Shown here: in pieces, positions 44,106 to 53,266 of the stretch | Numbering within the stretch: the stretch's first letter is position 1 | Layout of the letters: each line of letters opens with the position of its first letter | Origin: an uncultured Rhodospirillaceae bacterium | GTDB lineage: Bacteria; Pseudomonadota; Alphaproteobacteria; Rhodospirillales; Magnetospirillaceae | Assembly (NCBI GenBank): GCA_903899885.1 | Contig: CAIULK010000152.1 | Location: 1 to 64,000 of the forward strand | Length of the DNA stretch: 64,000 bases | Direction: 5' to 3' | Notes under the pieces: generated by a model | Told to the model about the DNA's origin: nothing | Databases searched by the model: none | What the model saw: the letters and a program-made list of their open reading frames with translations, nothing else | Translations under genes and position numbers: made by a program

Positions 44106-44171
44106 GGCTCCCTCACCCTCCCATCGCCTGTAAGCGATGGGCCCCTCCCTCTCCCGCGACGCGGGAGAGGG
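44106..44171 (-). repeat. right 66-bp inverted-repeat arm flanking the DUF559 gene
   Basis: The reverse complement carries CGCGGGAGAGGGAGGGGCCC and GCGATGGGAGGGTGAGGGAG, matching the left arm at 43658-43722. It begins seven bases after the DUF559 stop codon and ends about 75 bases before the TPR/OGT gene. Confidence 0.85.
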
Positions 44172-44247
44172 ATTCAAATTCGTTTTTGTGCGGACAACGG
44201 ATTCGGGATAGGGCATTAAAAGGAACCCGATTTCCAACGAGGCCGAC

Positions 44248-46608
44248 ATGAACCGCCAACAGCGCCGGTCCCAGCAAAAGCGCGACGGGGCACCGGCTCC
44301 GCAAGGGCGGATGGCAGCGGTGCCGCCGCTTTTCGCCGAGGCTTTCGGACACCATCAAGCCGGGCGGCTGGACGAAGCCAAGCGGATCTACCAACGGATT
44401 TTGGCGATGGATCCCCGTCATGCGGACAGCCTGCATATGATGGGCCTGATCGCTTGGCGAACCGGTGCCTTCGACGCCGCCATCGATCTGATCGGCAAGG
44501 CCATCGCCCAGAACGGCACCGTGGCGTGGTATCACTCCAATCTCAGCCTGGCACTTCAAGAGCAGGGCCGATGGGACGAGGTGTTGGCGGCGTGCCGCAA
44601 GGCCCTCGCCCTTAAACCGGATCTGGCGGAAGCGCATTCCAATCTGGGTAACGCGCTGCGGGAACTGGGGCGTCCCGAGCAAGCGGAAGCGTCGTGCCGC
44701 GAGGCCCTCGCCCTCAACCCCGGTTTGGTCGAGGCGCATTCCAATCTTGGCGATGCCCTGATGGAGCAGGGGCGCCTGGATGAGGCGATCGCTTGTTACC
44801 ATGCGGCCCTGGCATTACGGCCGAATGCCGCCAAGGTTTATTCCAATCTCGGGAACACGCTGAAGGAAAAGGGGGTTTTGGACGAGGCGGTCGCCGCCTA
44901 TCACAAAGCCATCGCGCTGAATCCGGGCTATGCCATTGCCTATTCCAATCTTAGCGTCGCGCTCAGGGAACTGGGGCGGATGGCCGATGCCGCCGCCGCC
45001 GCCCAGCAGGCCATTCAACACCGGCCCGATTTCGCGGACGGCTATTCCAATATGGGCCTTGCGCTGGTTGAACTGGGCCGGTTGGAGGATGGCGTCGCGG
45101 CGTATCGCCAAGCCCTGCGGCTTCGTCCCGGCGTGGCCGAAACCCATGCCAATTTGGCCTTTGCCCTCATGGAATTGGGCCGGTTGGACGAGGCGGTGGG
45201 ATTCTACCACAAGGCCCTCGACCTTAAGCCGGATTACGCGGCGGCGTTGGGTTGTCTGGTGCAGCAGCGGCGCATTCTGTGCGATTGGGCTGATATCGGC
45301 GAGGATGTCGAACGGGTTTTGGAGATGGTCCGTCGCGGGCGGCCGGGTCCGTCGCCGTTTTGGCTGTTGTCCTTGCCCTCGACCGCCGCCGAGCAATTGG
45401 CCTGCGCCCGGCTGTGGGGTGAACGATACCGGACCGGCGGTCTGGCCCTGACCGGGCCCGCTTGTATCCGCCCGAGGCAGCGGATTCGCGTGGGTTATCT
45501 GTCGGCCGATTTCCGTCAGCACGCGGTGGCCTATCTGCTCGCCGAACTGATCGAGCGCCACGACCGCGATCGCTTCGAGGTTGTCGGCTATTCGATCGGG
45601 GCCGATGACGGTGGCCCGATGCGCCAGCGCCTGATCGCGGGTTTCGACCGCTTCGTCGATCTTTGCCCGCTGTCGCACAGGGCGGCGGCCGAACGGATCG
45701 CGGGCGACGAGATCGACATTCTGGTCGATCTTCAGGGCTATACCAAGCTGACGCGGACCCCGATCCTGGCCTATCGCCCGGCTCCGGTTCAGGTGAATTA
45801 CCTGGGCTATCCCGGCACGATGGGTGTTGATTTCATCGATTACATCATCGCCGATCCGGTCTGCATTCCCGCCGGGCACGAGGCGTTCTATAGCGAAAAG
45901 GTCGTCCGGCTGCCGGGCTGTTATCAACCCAACGATACCAAGCGCGCCATCGCCGAGGCAGTGCCCTCGCGGGCGGAGCATGGTCTTCCCGACGATGGGT
46001 TCGTGTTTTGCTGTTTCAACGCCAGCCATAAATTCACGCCGGAGTTCCACGGCATCTGGATGCGATTGCTGACCCGGGTGCCGGGCAGTGTGTTGTGGCT
46101 GCTGTCGCCCTCGGATTTGGTGGCCAAGAATCTCCGGCGTGAGGCCAGCGCATGTGGGATCGATCCGGCGCGGCTGATTTTCGCGCCGCGCCGTTCCTTG
46201 GGCGAGCATTTGGCGCGGCACCGACTGGCCGATCTGTTCCTCGATACCTTGCCCTATAACGCGCACACCACCGCCAGCGACGCCCTGTGGGCCGGGCTTC
46301 CGGTTTTGACCGCGATCGGAGAAACCTTCGCCGGCCGGGTGGCGGCCAGCCTGTTGACGGCGATCGGATTGCCGGAATTGATCGCGCCAAGCGTTGCCGA
46401 TTACGAGGAGATGGCCTTTACCCTGGCGACCGACCGGGCAAGGTTGGCGGAACTGCGGGCGAAACTTGGGCACAATCGCCTGACGACGCCGCTCTTCGAT
46501 ATTGCCGGTTACACGCGCCACATCGAAGCCGCGTATCGCCGGATGTGGGACATCGCCTGCGCGGGCGGGGGTGTGGCGGCCTTCGACATTTCTGACCGGG
46601 AATCTTGA
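44248..46608 (+). CDS. TPR and SPINDLY-type O-GlcNAc transferase
   Basis: A 786-residue protein. About nine TPR units fill residues 20-345 (repeated NAAKVYSNLGNTLKEKG-type helices). A linker leads to a Glyco_transf_41 catalytic region (about 395-775): RIRVGYLSADFRQHAVAYLL, DILVDLQGYTKLTRTPIL, NYLGYPGTMGVDFIDYIIAD, FNASHKFTPEFHGIWMRLL, LDTLPYNAHTTASDALWAGL. This family adds GlcNAc or fucose to Ser/Thr. In flagellated bacteria such enzymes may modify flagellin, but flagellin is not in the window. The weak SD CGAGG precedes the ATG. Confidence 0.92.
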   Translation: MNRQQRRSQQKRDGAPAPQGRMAAVPPLFAEAFGHHQAGRLDEAKRIYQRILAMDPRHADSLHMMGLIAWRTGAFDAAIDLIGKAIAQNGTVAWYHSNLSLALQEQGRWDEVLAACRKALALKPDLAEAHSNLGNALRELGRPEQAEASCREALALNPGLVEAHSNLGDALMEQGRLDEAIACYHAALALRPNAAKVYSNLGNTLKEKGVLDEAVAAYHKAIALNPGYAIAYSNLSVALRELGRMADAAAAAQQAIQHRPDFADGYSNMGLALVELGRLEDGVAAYRQALRLRPGVAETHANLAFALMELGRLDEAVGFYHKALDLKPDYAAALGCLVQQRRILCDWADIGEDVERVLEMVRRGRPGPSPFWLLSLPSTAAEQLACARLWGERYRTGGLALTGPACIRPRQRIRVGYLSADFRQHAVAYLLAELIERHDRDRFEVVGYSIGADDGGPMRQRLIAGFDRFVDLCPLSHRAAAERIAGDEIDILVDLQGYTKLTRTPILAYRPAPVQVNYLGYPGTMGVDFIDYIIADPVCIPAGHEAFYSEKVVRLPGCYQPNDTKRAIAEAVPSRAEHGLPDDGFVFCCFNASHKFTPEFHGIWMRLLTRVPGSVLWLLSPSDLVAKNLRREASACGIDPARLIFAPRRSLGEHLARHRLADLFLDTLPYNAHTTASDALWAGLPVLTAIGETFAGRVAASLLTAIGLPELIAPSVADYEEMAFTLATDRARLAELRAKLGHNRLTTPLFDIAGYTRHIEAAYRRMWDIACAGGGVAAFDISDRES

Positions 46609-46640
46609 CGGCGGTTTGGCCGCTGCCCAATACTGCCGCC

Positions 46641-47321
46641 ATGCGCTTGCTGCTGGTTGAAGACAATCACTCCCTGGCCGACGTGCTTCAGCCGACGTTG
46701 GGGCGGGGAGGATTCGTCGTCGATTGGGTGGCTGACTTGGCCGACGCGCGCGCGGCGCTGGCGCTGGCGGCGTATGACGCGGTTATTCTGGATCTGTCCT
46801 TGCCGGACGGTGACGGGTTGGAGCTGTTGCGTGACATCCGCGCCGAAAACCGGCCGACGCCGGTGCTGATTCTTAGCGCGCGCGACCGTATCGAGGATCG
46901 CATCCGGGGGCTCAATTTCGGCGCCGACGATTATCTTCCCAAACCGTTCGATGTCGGCGAATTGCAAGCGCGCCTGCATGCGCTGCTACGGCGGCCCCCG
47001 GTGGTGGTGGCCTCGACCCGCGGCATTGGCAATCTGGTGGTCGATGAGGTCACGCAAGAGGCCGAGGTCGATGGCAAGCGGCTTGACCTGACGCGCCGGG
47101 AGCGGACGCTGTTGTGCTTGTTGGCACGCCGCGCGGGCAAGGCGGTGGCGCGGGCCGCCATCGATTCGGCGCTGTTCGGCTTTGACGCCGAGGTCGGCCC
47201 CAACGCGCTGGAGGTCTGCGTTCACCGGCTGCGGCGGCGGTTGAAGGAGGCCGGGGCCACGGTGTCGATTCAGACCGAACGCAATATCGGCTATGTTCTA
47301 TCCGCCGACGAAGCCCCGTGA
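46641..47321 (+). CDS. OmpR/QseB-type response regulator
   Basis: A 226-residue regulator. The receiver domain has phosphoacceptor Asp in DAVILDLSLPDGDG and the conserved Lys in YLPKPFDVGE. A winged-helix DNA-binding domain follows (about 130-222, ALEVCVHRLRRRLKEAG, NIGYVL). ATG 46641 is used; an upstream TTG at 46605 overlaps the previous stop but adds no family sequence. Its stop overlaps the kinase start. Probably controls the RND efflux genes downstream. Confidence 0.93.
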   Translation: MRLLLVEDNHSLADVLQPTLGRGGFVVDWVADLADARAALALAAYDAVILDLSLPDGDGLELLRDIRAENRPTPVLILSARDRIEDRIRGLNFGADDYLPKPFDVGELQARLHALLRRPPVVVASTRGIGNLVVDEVTQEAEVDGKRLDLTRRERTLLCLLARRAGKAVARAAIDSALFGFDAEVGPNALEVCVHRLRRRLKEAGATVSIQTERNIGYVLSADEAP

Positions 47322-48688
47322 TGGCCGCGCGGCGCTCGCTGGTCCGGGAGTTGGCGGTCGATCTGGTGATGGCCCATCTGATCGGCTTGTTGGGGGTGAT
47401 CGTGCTGGTCGCCGTTTGGCTGCACACGACGGTCGAAATGCTGGAAGCGCGCGACATGCGCGAAGTCGCGGGCGACATCGCCGCTCACTTGAATCTGGGT
47501 GGCCAACCGGCGCTGATTCTGCCGCCCGCGCTGGCGGCGCGGTTTTCATCGTCCTACGGCCGCTATTCCTTCGCCGTGCTTGATGGAGACGGGCATCCCT
47601 TGATGTCGTCGGAACCCGATTTGGCGGCGTTGGCCGAAGTCGTTCCGGCAACGGTGCATCAGCCGACCCGCTTTGAAACCCGCCGCGGCGATGCCTTGTT
47701 GTGGGGAATTACCGAAAGTTTCGTGGTCGGCGGCCAGCCGGTGCTGATCCAGGTGGCCGAGAACATGAACCACCAAGACGTCTTGATGGACGAGCTGGTC
47801 GAGGGCTTCGCCTCGCAGGCGGCGTGGTATTTGATTCCGCTGTTCGCGGCGCTGGCTTGGGTGACCATCCGGCGCATGCGCCATCGCTTGAGGCCGTTGC
47901 TGCATGCATCGGCTCAGGCGGGCGATATCGGTCCGAACTCGGCCCATATCCGGCTGCCCACCGAAAATCTTCCAGCCGAGGTGTTGCCGCTGGTGGTGGC
48001 GATCAATCTGGGGCTGGCGCGCCTGGATGAGGCCCTGGCCGGTCAAAAGGAATTCTTGGCCAATGCCGCCCATGAGCTGCGCACGCCGTTGACCGTGTTG
48101 CGCACCCGGCTGTCGGCGCTGCCCGAAGGAGATTTGCGCACCGCGCTTGATAACGATATCGTCCTCTTGGCCCGATTGGTCACGCAATTATTGCGCGCCG
48201 CCGAATTGGAGGGGCTGGAGATCGACACCGCCGAGGTGGTGGATTTGACCCAATTGTGCCGGACGATCGCGGCGTATCTTGAACCGGCCGCCCGGTCGCG
48301 CGACAAGGCGATCGTGGTCCGCGCCAGGGACCCAGTATTGATCCAGGGCAATATCGAGGCCTTGGGGCAAGCGGTCACCAATCTGATCGAGAACGGGTTG
48401 GCCCACACGGCGCCCGCCACCGATGTCGAGATCACCGTCGGCGGTCAGCCGCAACCGTTTATCGAGGTCCGCGATTTCGGACCGGGGGTGGCGCTCGAAG
48501 ACCGGGAAAAAATATTTCAACGTTTCTGGCGGCGGGATCGCCGCAAGGGGACCGGCGCCGGCTTGGGTCTGTCGATCGTCGCCCGCGCCGTCGAAGCCCA
48601 TCATGGCCAAGTCGCGGTTCTCGATGCGGCCGGCGGCGGGGCGCTGTTTCGCCTGACGTTCCCGGCACACGATAAAAAAAGCCACTGA
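47318..48688 (+). CDS. sensor histidine kinase (TctE/QseC type)
   Basis: A 456-residue kinase with TM1 about 18-38, a 2CSK-type periplasmic sensor (about 45-160, FAVLDGDGHPLMSSEPDLAA), TM2 about 165-185, and a HAMP-like linker. The HisKA box is FLANAAHELRTPLTVLRTRL with the phosphorylated His. The HATPase N box is NLIENGLAHT and the G2 box is GTGAGLGLSIVARAVEAHHG. GTG 47318 overlaps the regulator's stop; ATG 47321 is an alternative. Confidence 0.93.
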   Translation: MMAARRSLVRELAVDLVMAHLIGLLGVIVLVAVWLHTTVEMLEARDMREVAGDIAAHLNLGGQPALILPPALAARFSSSYGRYSFAVLDGDGHPLMSSEPDLAALAEVVPATVHQPTRFETRRGDALLWGITESFVVGGQPVLIQVAENMNHQDVLMDELVEGFASQAAWYLIPLFAALAWVTIRRMRHRLRPLLHASAQAGDIGPNSAHIRLPTENLPAEVLPLVVAINLGLARLDEALAGQKEFLANAAHELRTPLTVLRTRLSALPEGDLRTALDNDIVLLARLVTQLLRAAELEGLEIDTAEVVDLTQLCRTIAAYLEPAARSRDKAIVVRARDPVLIQGNIEALGQAVTNLIENGLAHTAPATDVEITVGGQPQPFIEVRDFGPGVALEDREKIFQRFWRRDRRKGTGAGLGLSIVARAVEAHHGQVAVLDAAGGGALFRLTFPAHDKKSH

Positions 48689-48769
48689 AATGTCGGCGTA
48701 AGCATAATCCATTACGGTATAGGCAATAGGGAGCCGCTGGCTTGTTTGTGTAACTGGGGGTTGGAAACA

Positions 48770-50062
48770 GTGAATACGATGCCGCCCGAGGCGCGAATTC
48801 AATCGCCGACGAAGCCGCGTGCGCCGGGTGCTCTCCGCCTCTCATGGGGGGGGCAGATTTTCGTCGTCCTGGTTGGCGCGGCGGTGACCGCCGCCGCCTT
48901 CATGTTCGCCCCCACCTTGGCGGGAAAGGCGTCCGCACCGCCGCAAATCGTCGAACCGGCCCCGCCGCCGGGGACCTTCCAGGCGACCGATGCGCAATGG
49001 GCGGGTCTGAAACTGGCCCCCGTGGCCGAGATGACGTTCCGCACCGAACAAGACACCGACGGCAAAATCGCCACCAACGATGACACCTCCACGCCGGTTT
49101 TCTCGCCCTATTCCGGGCGGGTGACCAAGGTGTTCGCCAAGGCCGGTGACGTGGTCGCCCAGGGGGCGCCGCTGTTCGCCGTGCAGGCGTCCGAATTCGT
49201 GCAGGGTCAGAACGATCTGATCGCCGCCCAAGCGGCATTGTCCACCGCCCAGGCGCAACTGAAACTGGCGGCCACCGCCGAGAAACGCCAGCGCGATCTG
49301 TACGAGGCGAAGGGCGGCTCGTTGAAGGATTGGCAACAGGCGCAAGTCGATCTGGCGAATGCTCAAGGCAGCTTGCGGACCGCCGAGATCGCGGCGGCGG
49401 CGGTGCGCAACCGCTTGCGGATCCTGGGCAAGAGCGGCGACGAAATTTCCGCGATCGAGGCGGGGCCGACACAAACCATGTCGGCCGAAGCCGTGGTTCC
49501 CGCGCCGATCGAGGGCACCGTCATCGCGCGTCAGATCGGGATCGGGCAATATATCAATAACGCGGCCGGCGGCGGCAATTCGGTGTTCCTGATCGGAAAC
49601 CTCGACAGCGTGTGGTTCGTCGCCAATGTCCGCGAGGACGACGCGCCCTTGATGCATGTCGGCCAGCCGGTCGAGGTGCGGGTGATGGCCTATCCCGACA
49701 CGGTGTTCAACGCCACCATCACCTATGTCGCGCCCGGTATCGACCCCAATACCCGCCGCCTCACGGTGCGGGCCGAGGTTCCAAATCCCGACGGTGCGTT
49801 GAAACCCGAAATGTTCGCCCGTTTCAGCATCATCACCAGCGAGGCGGTGTCGTCCCCGGCCGTCCCGGAGGCGGCGATCGTGCGGGAAGGCGACAGCGCC
49901 CGCGTGTGGGTCGGCCATCCCGATAAAACCGTGACCTTGCGCGAAATCCGCACCGGCCGGGCCAAGGACGGTCACGTCGAGGTGGTGTCGGGGTTGCGGC
50001 CGGGTGAATTGGTGGTGACCAGCGGGGCGCTGTTCATCGATCGCGCCGACAAGGGGCGGTGA
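48770..50062 (+). CDS. RND efflux periplasmic adaptor (MFP) protein
   Basis: A 430-residue adaptor with an N-terminal membrane anchor (about 28-48, FVVLVGAAVTAAAFMFAP). The lipoyl halves are TPVFSPYSGRVTKVFAKAGD and AVVPAPIEGTVIARQIGIGQ, separated by a helical hairpin; the beta-barrel reads DSVWFVANVREDDAPLMHVG. It links the inner-membrane pump to the outer-membrane channel. GTG 48770 has GGAA just upstream; ATG 48779 is an alternative. The pump gene follows 7 bases after the stop. Confidence 0.88.
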   Translation: MNTMPPEARIQSPTKPRAPGALRLSWGGQIFVVLVGAAVTAAAFMFAPTLAGKASAPPQIVEPAPPPGTFQATDAQWAGLKLAPVAEMTFRTEQDTDGKIATNDDTSTPVFSPYSGRVTKVFAKAGDVVAQGAPLFAVQASEFVQGQNDLIAAQAALSTAQAQLKLAATAEKRQRDLYEAKGGSLKDWQQAQVDLANAQGSLRTAEIAAAAVRNRLRILGKSGDEISAIEAGPTQTMSAEAVVPAPIEGTVIARQIGIGQYINNAAGGGNSVFLIGNLDSVWFVANVREDDAPLMHVGQPVEVRVMAYPDTVFNATITYVAPGIDPNTRRLTVRAEVPNPDGALKPEMFARFSIITSEAVSSPAVPEAAIVREGDSARVWVGHPDKTVTLREIRTGRAKDGHVEVVSGLRPGELVVTSGALFIDRADKGR

Positions 50063-50069
50063 GCGGATC

Positions 50070-53000
50070 ATGAACGGGGTCGTCGTTTTCGCGCTGAAAC
50101 AGCGTATCTTGACCGTCGCGTTGCTGGCCTTGCTGCTGACGGCGGGCGCGGTCGCCTTCCTTCATCTCAATATCGAGGCCTATCCCGATCCGGTGCCGCC
50201 GCTGGTCGAGGTGATCACCCAAAGCGCGGGTCAGTCGGCCGAGGAAATCGAACGCTACGTGACGATTCCCATCGAAGTGCAGATGGCGGGGATTCCCAAC
50301 GTCAAATCGGTGCGCACGATTTCGCTGTTCGGTCTGTCCGACGTGAAAATCCAGTTCAGCTACGACTTCACCTATGACCAGGCCGAGCAGTGGGTGATCA
50401 ACCGCTTGACCCAGTTACCGGCCATGCCGAACGGGGCGCAGCCGACCCTGTCGCCCAGCAGCCCGATCGGCGAAATCATGCGCTACCGGGTGATCGGACC
50501 GGCGGGCTATTCGGTGACCGACCTGAAAACCATCGAGGATTGGATCGTCGAACGCCGGATGAAGGCGGTTCCTGGCGTCATCGACGTCACCGGCTGGGGC
50601 GGCAAGACCAAGACCTACGACATCACCATCGATCAAAGCAAATTGCTGTCCTTCGGATTGACCATCCCGCAGACCTTGGCGGCGCTGAACAACAATAACA
50701 TTAACGTCGGCGGGCAGACCGTCAATATCGGGGCGCAGTCGGCGGTGGTGCGCGGTGTCGGCCAGATCCATTCGGTCGAGGAGATCCGCAACACCCTGAT
50801 CGCCACCAACGGCGGCTTGCCGGTGCTGCTGAAGGATATCGCCACCGTCACCATCGGCAACCAGCCGCGGTTGGGCATCGCCGGGCAGGGTGACGAGGAC
50901 GATATCGTGCAGGGCATCGTGTTGATGCGGCGCGGTGCTCAAAGCATGCCGACCATCAAGGCGGTCGAGGCCGAGATCGCCAAGATCAACGGCGAAGGTC
51001 TGTTGCCGCCCGGCGTAAGGCTGGAACGCATCTATGACCGCAGCGACCTGATCCATGTCACCACCCACACCGTGCTGCACAACATGCTGGCCGGGATCGT
51101 GCTGATTTTCCTGGTGCAGTGGGTGTTCCTGGGCAATCTGCGCAGCGCGTTGATCGTCGCGATTACCATTCCCTTCGCGCTCAGCGCCGCCATCCTGATC
51201 ATGACGCTTCGGGGTGAATCGGCCAATCTGCTGTCGGTGGGCGCCATCGATTTCGGGCTGATCGTCGATGCGACGGTGATCATGGTCGAAAACATTTTCC
51301 GCCATCTGGTCGAGGCCGCCGCCTTTCCCGGAGGCGGAACGGTGTCGCTGCGGTACAGCAAGATTCCCGGCGGTTTGCGCACGGTCTTCAACCCCATCGT
51401 CAATGCCGCGACCGAGGTCAACAAGTCGATCTTCTTTTCGGCGGCGATCATCATCGCCGGGTTCGTGCCGCTGTTCACACTGTCGGGGGTCGAAGGGCAT
51501 ATTTTTGGCCCGATGGCGAAAACCTATGCCTATGCCTTGGCCGGCGGCCTGATCGCCACCTTCACGGTGTCGCCCGCCCTTAGCGGCTTGCTGTTGTCCC
51601 AGCGGGTCGAGGAAACCGAGACCCTGATCGTGCGCGGTCTGCGCCGCGCCTACGAACCGGCGCTGGAATTCGCCTTGACCAACCGGGTGATGACTCTTGG
51701 CTGTGGCGCCTTGTTGCTTTTGGTGGCGGGGTTTTGCGTCAAGGGGCTTGGCATGGAATTCCTGCCCAAGCTGGAGGAAGGCAATCTGTGGATCCGGGCG
51801 ACGATGCCGCCCTCGATCTCGCTGGAGGAAGGCAACGGCACCGTCAACCGCTTGCGCAAAATCATCGGCGGCTATCCCGAGGTCGATATGATCATCTCGC
51901 AACACGGCCGCCCCGACGACGGCACCGACGCCACCGGCTTTTTCAACGCCGAATTCTTCGTTCCGTTAAAGCCGTTCGATACGTGGCCCGAGGGGATGGA
52001 CAAGGAAACCCTGACCGACCAGATGACCAAGCGGCTGCAAGACGAATTTCCCGGCATCGAGTTCAACTTCTCGCAATATATTCAAGACAATGTCGAGGAG
52101 GCGGCGTCCGGCGTCAAAGGCGAGAATTCAATCAAGATCTTCGGCAACGATCTGGAAACCCTGGAGGCGACCGCCGCCAGAATCATGGAGGTGATGAAAA
52201 CCGTCCCCGGCATCACCGATCTGGCCATCTTCAACGCGCTGGGTCAGCCGACCATCAGGATCGACATCGACCGGGAAAAGGCGTCGCGCTACGGGTTGGC
52301 GGTCGGCGACATCAACGCGACGATCCAAGCCGCGATCGGCGGCCAAGCGGCGGGCAATCTGTACGAGGAAGGCAGCGACCGCAATTTCCCGATGGTCGTC
52401 CGGCTGGCCCCCGAATATCGCCGCAGTCTGGATGCCATCGCCCATATCACGATCGGCGCCCCGGCGCCGAACGGCAACGGGATCGTTCAGATCCCGCTGT
52501 CCGATCTTGCCGAAATCCGGCTGGTGTCGGGGGCGTCGTTCATCTACCGCGAGCAGCAGCAGCGCTATATTCCGCTGAAATTCAGCGTTCGTGACCGCGA
52601 TTTGGGCAGCGCCGTCCTGGAGGCGCAAAAGAAGGTGGCGGACGAGGTCATCCTGCCGGCCGGGTGCCGCTTGGAATGGGTGGGCGAGTTCGGCAATCTG
52701 CAAGACGCGGTTCAGCGCCTGTCGCTGGTGGTTCCGTTGGCGATCGTCTTGATCGGCATTCTGCTGTATCTGAATTTCTCGTCGCTGACCGATGCGTTGC
52801 TGGCCGCCAGCGTCATTCCGATGACCCTGATCGGCGGCATTTTCGCGTTGTTCGTCACCCACACGCCGTTCAGCGTGTCGGCGGCGATCGGTTTCGTCGC
52901 CTTGTTCGGCATCGCCGCGATGGACGGCATCATCGTGCTATCGACCTTCAACCGGATGATCGACGACGGGTTGGGCCGGGCGGACGCCATCCGCCAAGCC

Positions 53001-53264
53001 TGCCGCACCCAGATGCGCCCGGTGATGATGACCTGTCTGGCCGCCTGTGTTGGCTTGTTGCCGGCGGCGTTCGCCACGGGGATCGGCTCGCAGGTGCAAC
53101 GGCCCCTGGCGCTGGTGGTGGTCGGCGGCATCTTGCTGGCGCCGCCGCTGATTCTGCTGTTGCTGCCGGTTTTGATCGAAAAATTGTCGCGGCGGGAATG
53201 CGGTGAACCGGCGATGGCCGATGGCCCGGAGCCCAGCCTATCCGGCCAACCAGCGGGGGAGTAA
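50070..53264 (+). CDS. CusA/CzcA-type heavy-metal RND efflux pump
   Basis: A 1064-residue pump with 12 TM segments and two large periplasmic loops. The N-terminus (LNIEAYPDPVPPLVEVITQS, EEIERYVTIPIE) is HME-RND-like. TM4 keeps the proton-relay carboxylates in AIDFGLIVDATVIMVENIFR, and LEEGNLWIRATMPPSISLEE is a standard CusA/CzcA stretch. The metal-specific Met triad of CusA is not obvious, so the ion (Co/Zn/Cd/Ni rather than Cu/Ag) is uncertain and an organic substrate cannot be excluded. Confidence 0.9.
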   Translation: MNGVVVFALKQRILTVALLALLLTAGAVAFLHLNIEAYPDPVPPLVEVITQSAGQSAEEIERYVTIPIEVQMAGIPNVKSVRTISLFGLSDVKIQFSYDFTYDQAEQWVINRLTQLPAMPNGAQPTLSPSSPIGEIMRYRVIGPAGYSVTDLKTIEDWIVERRMKAVPGVIDVTGWGGKTKTYDITIDQSKLLSFGLTIPQTLAALNNNNINVGGQTVNIGAQSAVVRGVGQIHSVEEIRNTLIATNGGLPVLLKDIATVTIGNQPRLGIAGQGDEDDIVQGIVLMRRGAQSMPTIKAVEAEIAKINGEGLLPPGVRLERIYDRSDLIHVTTHTVLHNMLAGIVLIFLVQWVFLGNLRSALIVAITIPFALSAAILIMTLRGESANLLSVGAIDFGLIVDATVIMVENIFRHLVEAAAFPGGGTVSLRYSKIPGGLRTVFNPIVNAATEVNKSIFFSAAIIIAGFVPLFTLSGVEGHIFGPMAKTYAYALAGGLIATFTVSPALSGLLLSQRVEETETLIVRGLRRAYEPALEFALTNRVMTLGCGALLLLVAGFCVKGLGMEFLPKLEEGNLWIRATMPPSISLEEGNGTVNRLRKIIGGYPEVDMIISQHGRPDDGTDATGFFNAEFFVPLKPFDTWPEGMDKETLTDQMTKRLQDEFPGIEFNFSQYIQDNVEEAASGVKGENSIKIFGNDLETLEATAARIMEVMKTVPGITDLAIFNALGQPTIRIDIDREKASRYGLAVGDINATIQAAIGGQAAGNLYEEGSDRNFPMVVRLAPEYRRSLDAIAHITIGAPAPNGNGIVQIPLSDLAEIRLVSGASFIYREQQQRYIPLKFSVRDRDLGSAVLEAQKKVADEVILPAGCRLEWVGEFGNLQDAVQRLSLVVPLAIVLIGILLYLNFSSLTDALLAASVIPMTLIGGIFALFVTHTPFSVSAAIGFVALFGIAAMDGIIVLSTFNRMIDDGLGRADAIRQACRTQMRPVMMTCLAACVGLLPAAFATGIGSQVQRPLALVVVGGILLAPPLILLLLPVLIEKLSRRECGEPAMADGPEPSLSGQPAGE

Positions 53265-53266
53265 CC

